Positions 8,181 to 16,292 of a stretch of 18,615 nt of DNA are shown in pieces. The stretch is taken from contig JAEZBU010000216.1 in the NCBI GenBank assembly GCA_023426855.1, positions 1 to 18,615 on the forward strand, read 5' to 3'. The notes under the pieces are model-generated. The model was not told the DNA's origin, made no database searches, and saw only the letters and a list, made by a program, of their open reading frames with translations. The stretch is from Pseudomonadota bacterium (lineage in GTDB: Bacteria; Pseudomonadota; Alphaproteobacteria; Rhizobiales; Hyphomicrobiaceae). Numbering within the stretch: the stretch's first letter is position 1; the number at the start of each line of letters is the position of its first letter. The translations under genes were made by a program, and so were the position numbers.

Positions 8181-8186
8181 ACTGCT

Positions 8187-9278
8187 ATGAGTAAGAAAAA
8201 ACACCCTAGCCTGATCGGTAAGCTCGATCTGAACAGACGCCATGTTCTCGCTGGTGGCCTGGCGACAGTTCTGGTTCCGACGTATTGGAAGCAGGCTTCC
8301 GCGCAGGAAAAGCGGATCTTTATTCGCGATCCGGGTGGGCCGTATGTTGAGGCTTTCAAGGAAGCCTTCTATGAGCCGTTCAAGGCTGCAACCGGCATTG
8401 AAGCCGTTGGTCTGCAGGGGCAGCACGAGCCGACCAGCATGATCAAGGGTATCGTCGAAACCAAGACGTATACCTGGGATATGGCACACGTTTCGATGGC
8501 GGCCTGCATCGGCGCCCGCGACGCCGGACATCTCGAACCGCTCAACGTGACCTCGCCGTTCATCGAGTCTACACCAGCGGAGTACAAGAACGACTACTTC
8601 GTTGGCGTCAACGTGTTTGCCGTTGTGCTGGCGTACCGGACGGATGCGTTCGAAGGGAAAGGCAAACCCGCGCCGCAGTCGTGGGCGGATTTCTTCGACG
8701 TTGAGAAATTCCCTGGCCGCCGCGCCATGCGCAAGCATCCGTTCGACACCGTTGAACAGGCATTGTTGGCCGACGGTGTTGATCTCGATAAGCTGTATCC
8801 GCTCGATTTCGACCGGGCCTACAAGAAGCTCGACAGCTTCAAGAAGAACGTCGCCGTATGGTGGACCGGCGGCGCGCAGACTGCGCAGTTGCTGAACAGC
8901 GGCGAAGTCGACGTCTGCCCAACCTGGAATGCGCGTGCTCAGGCGGTGATCGACGACAAGGCACCGATCAAGATCGTCTGGAATGAGCACCTGTGGTCGC
9001 CGGAAGGATGGACAATTCTGAAAGGCACGCCAAAGGCGGATATGTGTCGCGAGTTCATCAAGTTCGCGACGGATCCGGAACGTCAGGCGATTTACACCAA
9101 GAACCTCGCCTACGGTCCTACCCATCCCGACGCTTACAAGTCGATTCCGGCCGAGAGGGCGTTGATGCTGCCCACGCATCCCGACAACATCAAGAAGCGT
9201 AAGCAGATCGACGATCAGTTCTGGGCAAAGCATAAGGACCAGGCGCTGGAGCGTTTCAACGCGTGGATTCTGGGCTGA
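8187..9278 (+). CDS. PotD-like ABC transporter substrate-binding protein, Tat-exported
   Basis: Periplasmic binding protein of the spermidine/putrescine (PotD/PotF) type, 363 residues, the capture component of the importer encoded downstream. The N-terminus carries a Tat-type signal. Arg17-Arg18 sit in NRRHVLAGG, a hydrophobic stretch follows to about residue 34, and a cleavage site is likely after ASA (37-39). The mature protein begins QEKRIFIRDPGGPYVEAFKE. Family features include the FVGVNVFAVVLAYRTDAF and GKPAPQSWADFFD blocks and the typical lobe segment around FPGRRAMRKHP. Such proteins bind polyamines, but related ones bind amino acids, opines or other amines, so the ligand here is open. 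A strong hairpin follows the gene before the ATPase gene. That arrangement often gives more binding protein than membrane components. Confidence 0.9.
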   Translation: MSKKKHPSLIGKLDLNRRHVLAGGLATVLVPTYWKQASAQEKRIFIRDPGGPYVEAFKEAFYEPFKAATGIEAVGLQGQHEPTSMIKGIVETKTYTWDMAHVSMAACIGARDAGHLEPLNVTSPFIESTPAEYKNDYFVGVNVFAVVLAYRTDAFEGKGKPAPQSWADFFDVEKFPGRRAMRKHPFDTVEQALLADGVDLDKLYPLDFDRAYKKLDSFKKNVAVWWTGGAQTAQLLNSGEVDVCPTWNARAQAVIDDKAPIKIVWNEHLWSPEGWTILKGTPKADMCREFIKFATDPERQAIYTKNLAYGPTHPDAYKSIPAERALMLPTHPDNIKKRKQIDDQFWAKHKDQALERFNAWILG

Positions 9279-9306
9279 AACCCTACTGCTGAACCAACAC
9301 CGACCG

Positions 9307-9336
9307 TTCCGGCTGGACCTGATGGTCCAGCCGGAA
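9307..9336 (+). repeat. Intercistronic hairpin between binding-protein and ATPase genes
   Basis: TTCCGGCTGGACC and its exact inverted copy GGTCCAGCCGGAA are separated by a 4-base loop (TGAT), giving a perfect 13-bp stem. No T-run follows, so it is not a classical intrinsic terminator. It begins 28 bases after the binding-protein stop codon. By analogy with other ABC importer operons it may protect the upstream mRNA from 3' decay or cause partial termination, raising binding-protein yield relative to the ATPase and permease. The structure is seen directly; the role is inference. Confidence 0.8.
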
Positions 9337-9367
9337 GCGGCGACGGCTGATCAAGGAATATTCGGGC

Positions 9368-10468
9368 GTGACACAACCCAAGCTCAAAATCCGTGAGCTG
9401 CGGAAGACCTATGGACCGGTGGTGGCGCTGGGTACCGCCAGCATCGAGATGCCCGAGGGCGAATTCCTGACATTGCTCGGGCCTTCCGGCTCCGGCAAGA
9501 CGACAATGCTGATGATGATTGCCGGGTTGGCGCAACCCGATTCCGGCGAAGTCTGGATCGACGGCAAGCTGGCAACCTACGCGCCGCCGCATAAGCGTGA
9601 CATTGGCGTGGTGTTCCAGAATTACGCGCTTTTCCCGCATCTGACGGTTTTTGAGAACATCGCATTCCCACTGCGCATGCGCGGCACGCCCGAAGCCGAC
9701 ATCCGCCGTGAAGTTGGCCGCGTGCTCGACCTGATCCAGCTCTCTCACGTCGGCGGACGGTTGCCGCGCGCGTTGTCGGGCGGTCAACAGCAGCGCATCG
9801 CACTGGCACGCTGCATCGTCTATCGGCCGTCGATCGTCCTGATGGACGAGCCGCTCGGCGCGCTCGACAAAAAGCTTCGTGATCAGATGAAGCTCGAAAT
9901 CAAACGCCTGCACGAAGAACTCGGCATCACCGTTCTCTACGTCACGCACGATCAGGAAGAGGCGATGATCATGTCAGATCGCATCTGCCTGATGAACAAT
10001 GCCCGCATCGAGCAGATCGGGACACCGACGGATCTTTATTTCAGGCCGCAGACCACTTTCGCGGCGGACTTCCTGGGTGAGTCCAATCTTTTGGATGCCT
10101 CGGTCGAAGGCATCGACGCCAGTGAGATCGCACTGCGCAGCGCGAGCGGCGGCATGGTCCATGCCGTGCGCGATCCGGCGCGGTCGTTTGCCGTCGGCGA
10201 CAAGGTCAAGGTGATGGTGCGGCCGGAGATGATATCCGTGCTGACGGCGGAAGGAACCGAGGACAACGTCGCCGAGGTCAGGTTGACGGATGCCATTCTG
10301 GTCGGCGGCGTGACCAAATACTACGGCAAGCTGCCGGACGGTTCGGAGATATCCGCGACGGATCTGACCCGTGGACCGCTGCCGGCAACCGCGCGCGATA
10401 GCGTGTTGCGGTTTGGCTGGCCCAAGCATTCCGCAGTCGTTCTACCCACCGGAGAACGCGCGCAGTGA
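9368..10468 (+). CDS. PotA-like ABC transporter ATP-binding protein
   Basis: Cytoplasmic ATPase of the polyamine-type importer, 366 residues, the usual PotA length. Walker A GPSGSGKT is at 38-45, the Q-loop is in VFQNYALFPHLTV, signature LSGGQQQ at 136-142, Walker B MDEP at 159-162, and the switch histidine is His194 in VTHDQEEA. All are intact. The C-terminal part from about residue 235 is a TOBE-type regulatory domain (VKVMVRPEMI is typical). The GTG start at 9368 follows AAGGA at 9353-9357. Its stop codon overlaps the GTG start of the permease gene by 4 bases (GTGA), indicating coupled translation. The pairing with a fused permease and a PotD-like protein makes this a complete importer. 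Confidence 0.94.
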   Translation: MTQPKLKIRELRKTYGPVVALGTASIEMPEGEFLTLLGPSGSGKTTMLMMIAGLAQPDSGEVWIDGKLATYAPPHKRDIGVVFQNYALFPHLTVFENIAFPLRMRGTPEADIRREVGRVLDLIQLSHVGGRLPRALSGGQQQRIALARCIVYRPSIVLMDEPLGALDKKLRDQMKLEIKRLHEELGITVLYVTHDQEEAMIMSDRICLMNNARIEQIGTPTDLYFRPQTTFAADFLGESNLLDASVEGIDASEIALRSASGGMVHAVRDPARSFAVGDKVKVMVRPEMISVLTAEGTEDNVAEVRLTDAILVGGVTKYYGKLPDGSEISATDLTRGPLPATARDSVLRFGWPKHSAVVLPTGERAQ

Positions 10469-12297
10469 CGCAACAGGCGACAGAGACACTGCAAACCGAG
10501 GCCAAGCCGGTCGAAGTTTATCGTCCACGGTCCGTCTGGGTGCGGGCTTGGCCGATCTATCCGATCCTTCTGTTTCTCGCGGCGCTGTTCGTCTATCCGG
10601 TCGCGCAACTTCTGTCGCTCAGCGTCTTCGATTCCTCCGGCGCGTTGACGACCAGCCATTACGAGCGGCTGTTTATCAGCCCGGTTTACATTCAGGTTCT
10701 GCGCAATACGCTGGAAATTTCGGCCTGGACGACGGTGCTGTGCATCATCGGCGGGTATCCGATCGCCTATATGTTGGCGACGACGGAACCTGGCACGCGC
10801 AACAGGCTGATCCTGTGGGTTCTGCTGCCGTTCTGGACCAGCTTCCTGGTTCGGACGTTCGCCTGGATCGTGCTGCTCGGTCGCCGCGGCGCGGTCAATG
10901 ATGTGCTGATGTCGCTCGGACTGATCGATGAGCCGATTGCGCTGCTCTACAACATGACCGGCGTCATGATCGGCATGGTGCACGCAATGATGCCGCTGGC
11001 GGTGCTGACGATGCTGTCAGTGATGGAGAATATTGACCGCAATCTGGTTCCCGCGGCCGCGACGCTCGGTGCGCGCGGCGGTCAGGCCTTCTGGCGCATC
11101 TATTTCCCGTTGTCTCTGCCCGGTGTGGCTGCGGCGGGGCTGCTGGTATTCATCACCTCGCTCGGCTTTTTCATCACCCCTGCGCTGCTCGGCAACCCCA
11201 AGCAGACCATGATCACCCAGGTGATCATCCAGCAGGTCGAGGAGATGCTGAACTATCCGTTCGCCGGCGCCATTGCGATGCTGCTGCTGGTGACGGCGCT
11301 GGTGGTATTCTACCTCTATGATCGCGCGCTCGGCATGTCGACGCTGGCCGGTTCGGGCACATCCGGTCAGCGCGAAGAAGGTAACCCCGGCATCATCGGA
11401 ACTGCATTCGGCTGGGTTGGTTCGTTGGTGATCGGCGTGCTGGCCAGGCTGACGGATGCGATTGCGATTGTCTGGGAAAAGATCATGGGCAGTCGCGCTG
11501 AGAGACCGGCGCGCGCTTCCGGTCGCTCGATGCTGCGCATTTCGGTGGCGCTGCTGCTGATTTTTCTGGCCGGTCCGAGCTTCTTCATCATCCCCGTGTC
11601 TTTCACCACCGAAGGCTTCATTGAGTGGCCGCCGAAGTTCTTCTCGCTGAAGTGGTATGCCGCGATCCTCGATCATCCGCAGTGGATCCCGGCGATCACG
11701 CGCTCGCTGTTCGTCGGCTTCGTCACCGCCGGTCTGGCGCTCGGCATCGGTGGTATGGCCGCGTTCTTCCTGGCCCGTCAGCGCATGTTCGCGAAAACCG
11801 TGGTGATGGCGTTCATTCTGTCGCCGCTGATCCTGCCGCGCATCGTCATTGCGGTGGCGCTCTTCTATTTCTATGCGCGCCTCGGCCTGATCGGTACCGA
11901 GATCGGTTTGATCCTCGGACATACCGTGTTGGCGTTGCCGTATGTCGTCATCACGGTGATGGCGGTGCTGAAGAACTACGATCAAAGGCTTGATCAAGCG
12001 GCTGCCAGCCTGGGCGCGTCGCCGCCGCGCGTGCTGTGGCACGTGACAATTCCGCTGATCAAATCCGGCCTGATCGCGGCTTACCTTTTCGCGTTCGTTA
12101 CCAGTTTCGATGAGCTGACCATTGCGCTGTTTATATCGAGCGGCTTGGCAACGACGCTGCCCAAGCAGATGTGGGACGACGCGATCCTGAAGGTGTCGCC
12201 GACGCTGGCTGCGGTATCGACGCTGTTGCTGATTTTTGTGACCATTGTCATCCTGTTGGCTGAGTATATGCAGCGGCGTTCGGCCGCCAAAGGCTAA
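10465..12297 (+). CDS. ABC transporter permease with two fused transmembrane domains (PotB-PotC-like)
   Basis: A 610-residue membrane protein holding both permease halves of the polyamine-type importer in one chain; E. coli encodes them as separate PotB and PotC. The first half starts near WPIYPILLFLAALFVYP and has an EAA coupling motif at about 197-217 (AAATLGARGGQAFWR). The second half starts near LRISVALLLIFLAGPSFFI and has its own EAA motif at about 512-532 (AAASLGASPPRVLWH). A linker with a glycine-rich segment and an amphipathic stretch (about 292-350) joins the halves. Each half has roughly six membrane spans. The GTG start at 10465 overlaps the ATPase stop, with GGAG at 10451-10454. 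Fusions of this kind are known in rhizobial amine importers. I see no internal stop or frameshift that would suggest an assembly artefact. Confidence 0.93.
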   Translation: MTQQATETLQTEAKPVEVYRPRSVWVRAWPIYPILLFLAALFVYPVAQLLSLSVFDSSGALTTSHYERLFISPVYIQVLRNTLEISAWTTVLCIIGGYPIAYMLATTEPGTRNRLILWVLLPFWTSFLVRTFAWIVLLGRRGAVNDVLMSLGLIDEPIALLYNMTGVMIGMVHAMMPLAVLTMLSVMENIDRNLVPAAATLGARGGQAFWRIYFPLSLPGVAAAGLLVFITSLGFFITPALLGNPKQTMITQVIIQQVEEMLNYPFAGAIAMLLLVTALVVFYLYDRALGMSTLAGSGTSGQREEGNPGIIGTAFGWVGSLVIGVLARLTDAIAIVWEKIMGSRAERPARASGRSMLRISVALLLIFLAGPSFFIIPVSFTTEGFIEWPPKFFSLKWYAAILDHPQWIPAITRSLFVGFVTAGLALGIGGMAAFFLARQRMFAKTVVMAFILSPLILPRIVIAVALFYFYARLGLIGTEIGLILGHTVLALPYVVITVMAVLKNYDQRLDQAAASLGASPPRVLWHVTIPLIKSGLIAAYLFAFVTSFDELTIALFISSGLATTLPKQMWDDAILKVSPTLAAVSTLLLIFVTIVILLAEYMQRRSAAKG

Positions 12298-12306
12298 GGC
12301 ACTCAG

Positions 12307-13542
12307 ATGCGCAATGTGACTGTCGTCGGCGCGGGTATCGTTGGCATGTGTGCTGCCGCATACCTGCAGCGCATGGGAGCCAAGGTCACGGTGCTCGATC
12401 CGATCGAGCCGGGCCGGAGCTGTTCTTATGGCAACGCTGGCGGGTTGAGCCCTGGCTCGGTTGTGCCGATTGCCTATCCTGGCGTGCTCAAGCAGGTGCC
12501 GCGCTGGCTGCTCGATCCGACTGGGCCGCTGGTGCTGAAATGGTCATATCTGCCGCGTGTGATGCCGTGGCTGGTGCGCTTTATCAAGGCCAGCTCGCCG
12601 GCTGAGTTCGAGCGCAGCGCTGCCGCCCTGAGCGCGGTGATGAAGCCGGTGTTCGACAACTACGCGCCGCTGCTGTCGGATGCCAACGCCGAACACCTGT
12701 TCCATCACCGCGGGCAGCTTTACGTCTACGAGACCGAAGCCGCTTTCAATGGCGATGCCTTGGGCTGGGACGTGCGCCGCAGGCACGGGGCGATCGTGGA
12801 AGAGTGGTCTGCGGATGAACTGCGCGCAGCCGAGCCGACGCTCGCGCCGATTTTCACCAAGGGCGTTTTTCTCCCCAAACACGGATACTGCGCCAATCCG
12901 TTCGGTCTCGTTCAGGCCTTGGCGAACCTTGTCCGGGCGCGCGGTGGGCAGATTGTCGGCCAACGCGTGCTGGACGTCGAGATGGACGGCGATCAGCCAC
13001 GCGCGCTGGTGACTTCGGCCGGTCGGCATCATGCCGATGTGATCGTGGTTGCCGCCGGTGCGTGGTCGCATCAGGTCGCGCGCATGTTCGGGCATAAGGT
13101 GCCGCTGGAAACCCATCGCGGTTATCACGCCGTATTGTCCGAGCCGAGCGTGGTTCCCAACACCACCGTTATGTGGGCGGAAAAGAAGTTCATGGCGACG
13201 CCGATGGAGCCTGGGTTGCGGTTCGCGGGCACGGTGGAGCTTGCTGGATTGAATGAGCCGCCCGACTACAGTCGCGCCGACGCTCTGCTGGCGTTCGGCA
13301 AGCAGATGTTTCCGGGGCTCAAGGGCGGCGAGGTCAGCCGGTGGATGGGGCATCGCCCGTGCCTGCCGGATTCCATCCCCGTGATCGGACGGTCGCCGAA
13401 GGCCAGCAATGTGATATTCGCCTTCGGCCATGGGCACCTGGGCCTGTCGTGCGCATCGACCACCGGCCGGCTCGTCGCTGAGCTTGCCACCGGGCAGACA
13501 CCCTCCATCGATCTGACGCCCTATCGCATCGACAGGTTCTGA
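12307..13542 (+). CDS. DadA-type FAD-dependent amino-acid dehydrogenase
   Basis: FAD-dependent oxidoreductase of the DadA family (411 residues, the usual length). Members oxidatively deaminate D-amino acids or oxidise related secondary amines, passing electrons to the respiratory chain. The N-terminal FAD-binding fold shows GAGIVG at 8-13 and an acidic residue, Asp31, at the end of the second strand. The typical DadA block follows (SCSYGNAGGLSPGSVVPIAYPG), together with the late substrate/FAD region GHRPCLPDSIPVIGRSP and FGHGHLGLS. The start at 12307 comes 10 bases after the fused permease gene, with AAGG at 12296-12299. The ligase gene follows 3 bases after its stop. The tight linkage suggests it acts on the compound imported by the adjacent transporter. 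No racemase is nearby, so D-amino acid use specifically is not established. Confidence 0.88.
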   Translation: MRNVTVVGAGIVGMCAAAYLQRMGAKVTVLDPIEPGRSCSYGNAGGLSPGSVVPIAYPGVLKQVPRWLLDPTGPLVLKWSYLPRVMPWLVRFIKASSPAEFERSAAALSAVMKPVFDNYAPLLSDANAEHLFHHRGQLYVYETEAAFNGDALGWDVRRRHGAIVEEWSADELRAAEPTLAPIFTKGVFLPKHGYCANPFGLVQALANLVRARGGQIVGQRVLDVEMDGDQPRALVTSAGRHHADVIVVAAGAWSHQVARMFGHKVPLETHRGYHAVLSEPSVVPNTTVMWAEKKFMATPMEPGLRFAGTVELAGLNEPPDYSRADALLAFGKQMFPGLKGGEVSRWMGHRPCLPDSIPVIGRSPKASNVIFAFGHGHLGLSCASTTGRLVAELATGQTPSIDLTPYRIDRF

Positions 13543-13544
13543 GC

Positions 13545-15071
13545 ATGACCACCGACGGTTTTGTGCCTCTTCTCGTTGAGCGCGCCCGTGCGCATCCCTC
13601 TCGGCCATTTGCGATCTATCGCGATGCGCCGGTGACGTGCGCCGAGATCGACGCGCAATCGTCGTCGCTGGCCAACTGGCTGAAGGCCCAGGACGTCGTT
13701 GCCGGCGATCGCGTTCTGGTGATGACGCGGAATAGTCCGCTCATCATTTCTCTGCTGTTTGCGATCGGCAAGGTTGGCGCAGTGTGGGTGCCTGCCAACA
13801 TTCAAAGCCGCGGCGATAATCTGCGCTATATCATTGAACACGCCGGACCGCGCATCGTTGTCGCCGATCATGATCTGCTGGCGACGCTGGAAGCCGATGT
13901 GCCGTCGCTCGACAAAGCCAAGCTGCGCATCGTCGGCGCGGGCACGACGGAAAAATCTCTGGAAGCCGGGCTGTCTTATCCCGCCACTTTCGATGATCCC
14001 GTGCCGGATGCCGATGCGCCCTACGCGATCATGTATACCTCCGGAACGACCGGACGGCCGAAGGGCGTTATCGTTTCCCACCGCATGCTGCGCCTGTCGG
14101 GCGAGGCCATTGCGCTGATATCGGAAGCACAGGACGGCGACGTGTTCCATATGTGGGAGCCGCTGTTTCATATCGGCGGCGCGCAGATGATCGTGATGCC
14201 GCTGATCCGCGAAGCGCAGTTGGCGATGGTCGACCGCTTCAGCGCCTCGACGTTCTGGAGTGAGATCAAGGCGTTTGGCGCGACCCGCATTCATTTCCTC
14301 GGTGGTCTGCTGCAGATCCTGCTCAAGCAACCGCCGTCCGAGCTCGATCGCACGCATGGCGCGACCGTCGCGTTCGGCGGCGGCTGTCCGCGCGATATCT
14401 GGCGGCAGTTCGAGGAGCGGTTCGGTGTGCAGATCCGCGAATGCTACGGTATGACCGAGTGTTCAAGCGTGACGACCTACAACACCGCAGGCGTGCTGGG
14501 TTCTGTCGGCAAGCCGTTGCCGTGGTTCGAGGTGCGTCTGCAGGATGCGAACGGCCAGCCCGTGCCGGATGGTGAGCGAGGCGAGATTGTCGTCAGGGCG
14601 CTGCAGCCCGGTGCGATCACCACGGGCTATTTCAACAATCCCGAGGCGACCGCACGCGCGATCCAGCCAGATGGTTTTCATACCGGCGATATCGGTTCGT
14701 GGGATGCCGACGGCAATATGTTCTTCCACGGCCGCATGACGGACAGCGTGCGCGTCAAAGGTGAGAACGTGTCGGCGTTCGAGGTCGAGCACGTGGCGGC
14801 GCAGCACCCCGCGATCGAGGATTGCGCGATGATCGGCGTTGCATCCGACGTCGGCGAGCAAGACATCAAGCTGTTCGTGAAGGCGAAGGCGGGCGAGCAG
14901 CTCGACTCGGCGGCGCTGTCAGCGTGGCTTGGCGAACGGCTCGCGCGCTACCAGAACCCGCGCTACATCGTGATCATCGACGAGTTCGAGCGCACGCCGA
15001 GCCAGCGCATCATGAAGCATCGGCTGGCGGCACGGCCGGAGCCGGTGTGGGATCGCCTCAAGCCGTCTTGA
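13545..15071 (+). CDS. CaiC-like AMP-forming acyl-CoA ligase
   Basis: Adenylate-forming enzyme that activates a carboxylic acid with ATP and joins it to CoA; 508 residues, typical of crotonobetaine/carnitine-CoA ligase-like proteins. The phosphate loop YTSGTTGRPKG is at 164-174, YGMTE at 301-305, TGD at 380-382 and the hinge region GRMTDSVRVKGENVS follows. The C-terminal A10 motif reads TPSQRIMK (484-491). The position normally held by the catalytic lysine is Arg488, with Lys491 three residues on. This may change or shift adenylation chemistry, or it may be a subgroup trait. ATG at 13545 is preceded by GACAGG at 13531-13536. The 3' end overlaps the convergent transporter gene by 14 bases. The natural acid substrate is unknown. 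Confidence 0.88.
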   Translation: MTTDGFVPLLVERARAHPSRPFAIYRDAPVTCAEIDAQSSSLANWLKAQDVVAGDRVLVMTRNSPLIISLLFAIGKVGAVWVPANIQSRGDNLRYIIEHAGPRIVVADHDLLATLEADVPSLDKAKLRIVGAGTTEKSLEAGLSYPATFDDPVPDADAPYAIMYTSGTTGRPKGVIVSHRMLRLSGEAIALISEAQDGDVFHMWEPLFHIGGAQMIVMPLIREAQLAMVDRFSASTFWSEIKAFGATRIHFLGGLLQILLKQPPSELDRTHGATVAFGGGCPRDIWRQFEERFGVQIRECYGMTECSSVTTYNTAGVLGSVGKPLPWFEVRLQDANGQPVPDGERGEIVVRALQPGAITTGYFNNPEATARAIQPDGFHTGDIGSWDADGNMFFHGRMTDSVRVKGENVSAFEVEHVAAQHPAIEDCAMIGVASDVGEQDIKLFVKAKAGEQLDSAALSAWLGERLARYQNPRYIVIIDEFERTPSQRIMKHRLAARPEPVWDRLKPS

Positions 15072-16275
15072 AGTCGTCGGGCTCCAGCAGTCGCGAGACG
15101 ATATAGCCGAACAGGATTCCCCAGAACGGCGCGCCGATGCTGAAGATCGAAATGCCGGTCACGGTGATGAGGAACGTGACCAGCGTGCCGAAGCCGCAGC
15201 GCCCTTGGAAGGCGATGGTGAAGGCGGTCTGTAGGACTTTCAGCATCGCCAGACCGGCCAGCGTCGCGATGAAGACAGGCGGAGCTGCCAGCATCAGGCG
15301 TGTAAAGATCGGCGCGAACAGTCCGAACGTCAGCGCCAACAACCCGACGCAGATGGCGCCAGCGTATTGCGTCTCGCGCTGCCCGCTGCCGGCCAGGATG
15401 GCGCTGACCGGACCGGTCAGGCACGTGGAGGCTGTGCCGACGCAGGCCGAAATCATGGAGCCGATACCGCACGCCGCCGCGATGCTGTTCATCGGCGGCC
15501 GGTGACCACTCGCAGTCAGCACGGCGATGCCCTGTCCGTTCTGAACCACCAGCACCGTGATGGCGAGCGGCAGCACGAGTTCGGCAATCGCCTGCCAGGA
15601 AAAGACTGGCGTCACGAGTTGCGGTGCGGCGATGATCGCGCCATCCGTGGCGACCGGCGCCAGCGTTCCGGTCCATAAGACGGCAAGGATACCGACCACC
15701 AGGGCGCCGATAAGCGGCGGGACCACGGCAGCGATCTTCGGCAACCGCATCAGCGCCAGGAAGGCCAGGGTCATCGGTAGCGCGATGCGCAGATCGACCG
15801 AGAAGGCGCGCACCCAATCGAGTCCGAACTGCAGGAACACGCCGGCCACCATGCCCATCACGATCGGCATGGGGATGGCTTGCATGCTGCGGCGAACGAA
15901 GCCGCTGAGCGCGAGCGCCAGCATCAGCAGCCCGGTGACCAGGAATGCGCCGACCACCTCGGGAAACGATACGTGCGTGAGCGCCGGCCCGACCAGCACC
16001 GTTCCCGGGATGGTCCAGAAGAACACCAGCGGCTGCCGGTAGACCAGGCTCATCGCGATGCTGAGCAGTCCGTTGAGGAAGAACGCACCAAATACCCATG
16101 ATGCGATCTGCTGTTCGCCGAGATTGCCCTGCGTGCCGACTGTCAGAATCACGGCGAGTGGCCCCGACGCGGCGAACACGAAGCCCACCACGCCGGCTGC
16201 GAAGTTCGTCGTCGTAAAATCGGCGCGCAGGCTTTTGAGGCCGGCGGGCGGCTGTTCCGGCCGTTCGAGATACAT
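15058..16275 (-). CDS. benE: BenE-family benzoate/H+ symporter-like transporter
   Basis: Inner-membrane secondary transporter of the BenE family, 405 residues, with 11-12 hydrophobic segments through its whole length. The N-terminal soluble piece (MYLERPEQPPAGLKSLRADF) is followed by family-type segments GVVGFVFAASGPLAVIL, WTIPGTVLVGPALTHV, IPMPIVMGMVAGVFLQFGLDW and NGQGIAVLTASGHRPPMNS. The last is a strongly conserved BenE block. Known members take up benzoate with protons, but no benzoate-degrading gene is visible here, so the substrate is inferred only from family. It starts 17 bases after the Rossmann-protein gene without a clear Shine-Dalgarno, suggesting coupling within a minus-strand operon. 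Its stop lies inside the end of the convergent ligase gene. Confidence 0.92.
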   Translation of the reverse strand: MYLERPEQPPAGLKSLRADFTTTNFAAGVVGFVFAASGPLAVILTVGTQGNLGEQQIASWVFGAFFLNGLLSIAMSLVYRQPLVFFWTIPGTVLVGPALTHVSFPEVVGAFLVTGLLMLALALSGFVRRSMQAIPMPIVMGMVAGVFLQFGLDWVRAFSVDLRIALPMTLAFLALMRLPKIAAVVPPLIGALVVGILAVLWTGTLAPVATDGAIIAAPQLVTPVFSWQAIAELVLPLAITVLVVQNGQGIAVLTASGHRPPMNSIAAACGIGSMISACVGTASTCLTGPVSAILAGSGQRETQYAGAICVGLLALTFGLFAPIFTRLMLAAPPVFIATLAGLAMLKVLQTAFTIAFQGRCGFGTLVTFLITVTGISIFSIGAPFWGILFGYIVSRLLEPDDFKTA

Positions 16276-16292
16276 AGGCGTTCTGACGTGGT

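Noticed and set aside
8109..8186. TTG start adding 26 residues to the PotD-like protein
   Set aside because: It would bury the Tat signal peptide, and the ATG at 8187 has a clear ribosome binding site.
9307..9336. Intrinsic transcription terminator
   Set aside because: The stem is strong but is followed by GC-rich sequence with no T-run, and the operon clearly continues, so I list it as a hairpin only.
12544..13608. Minus-strand frame of 354 codons opposite the DadA-type gene
   Set aside because: The composition (many His, Arg and Gln) is typical of antisense frames in GC-rich DNA, and the plus-strand gene is certain.
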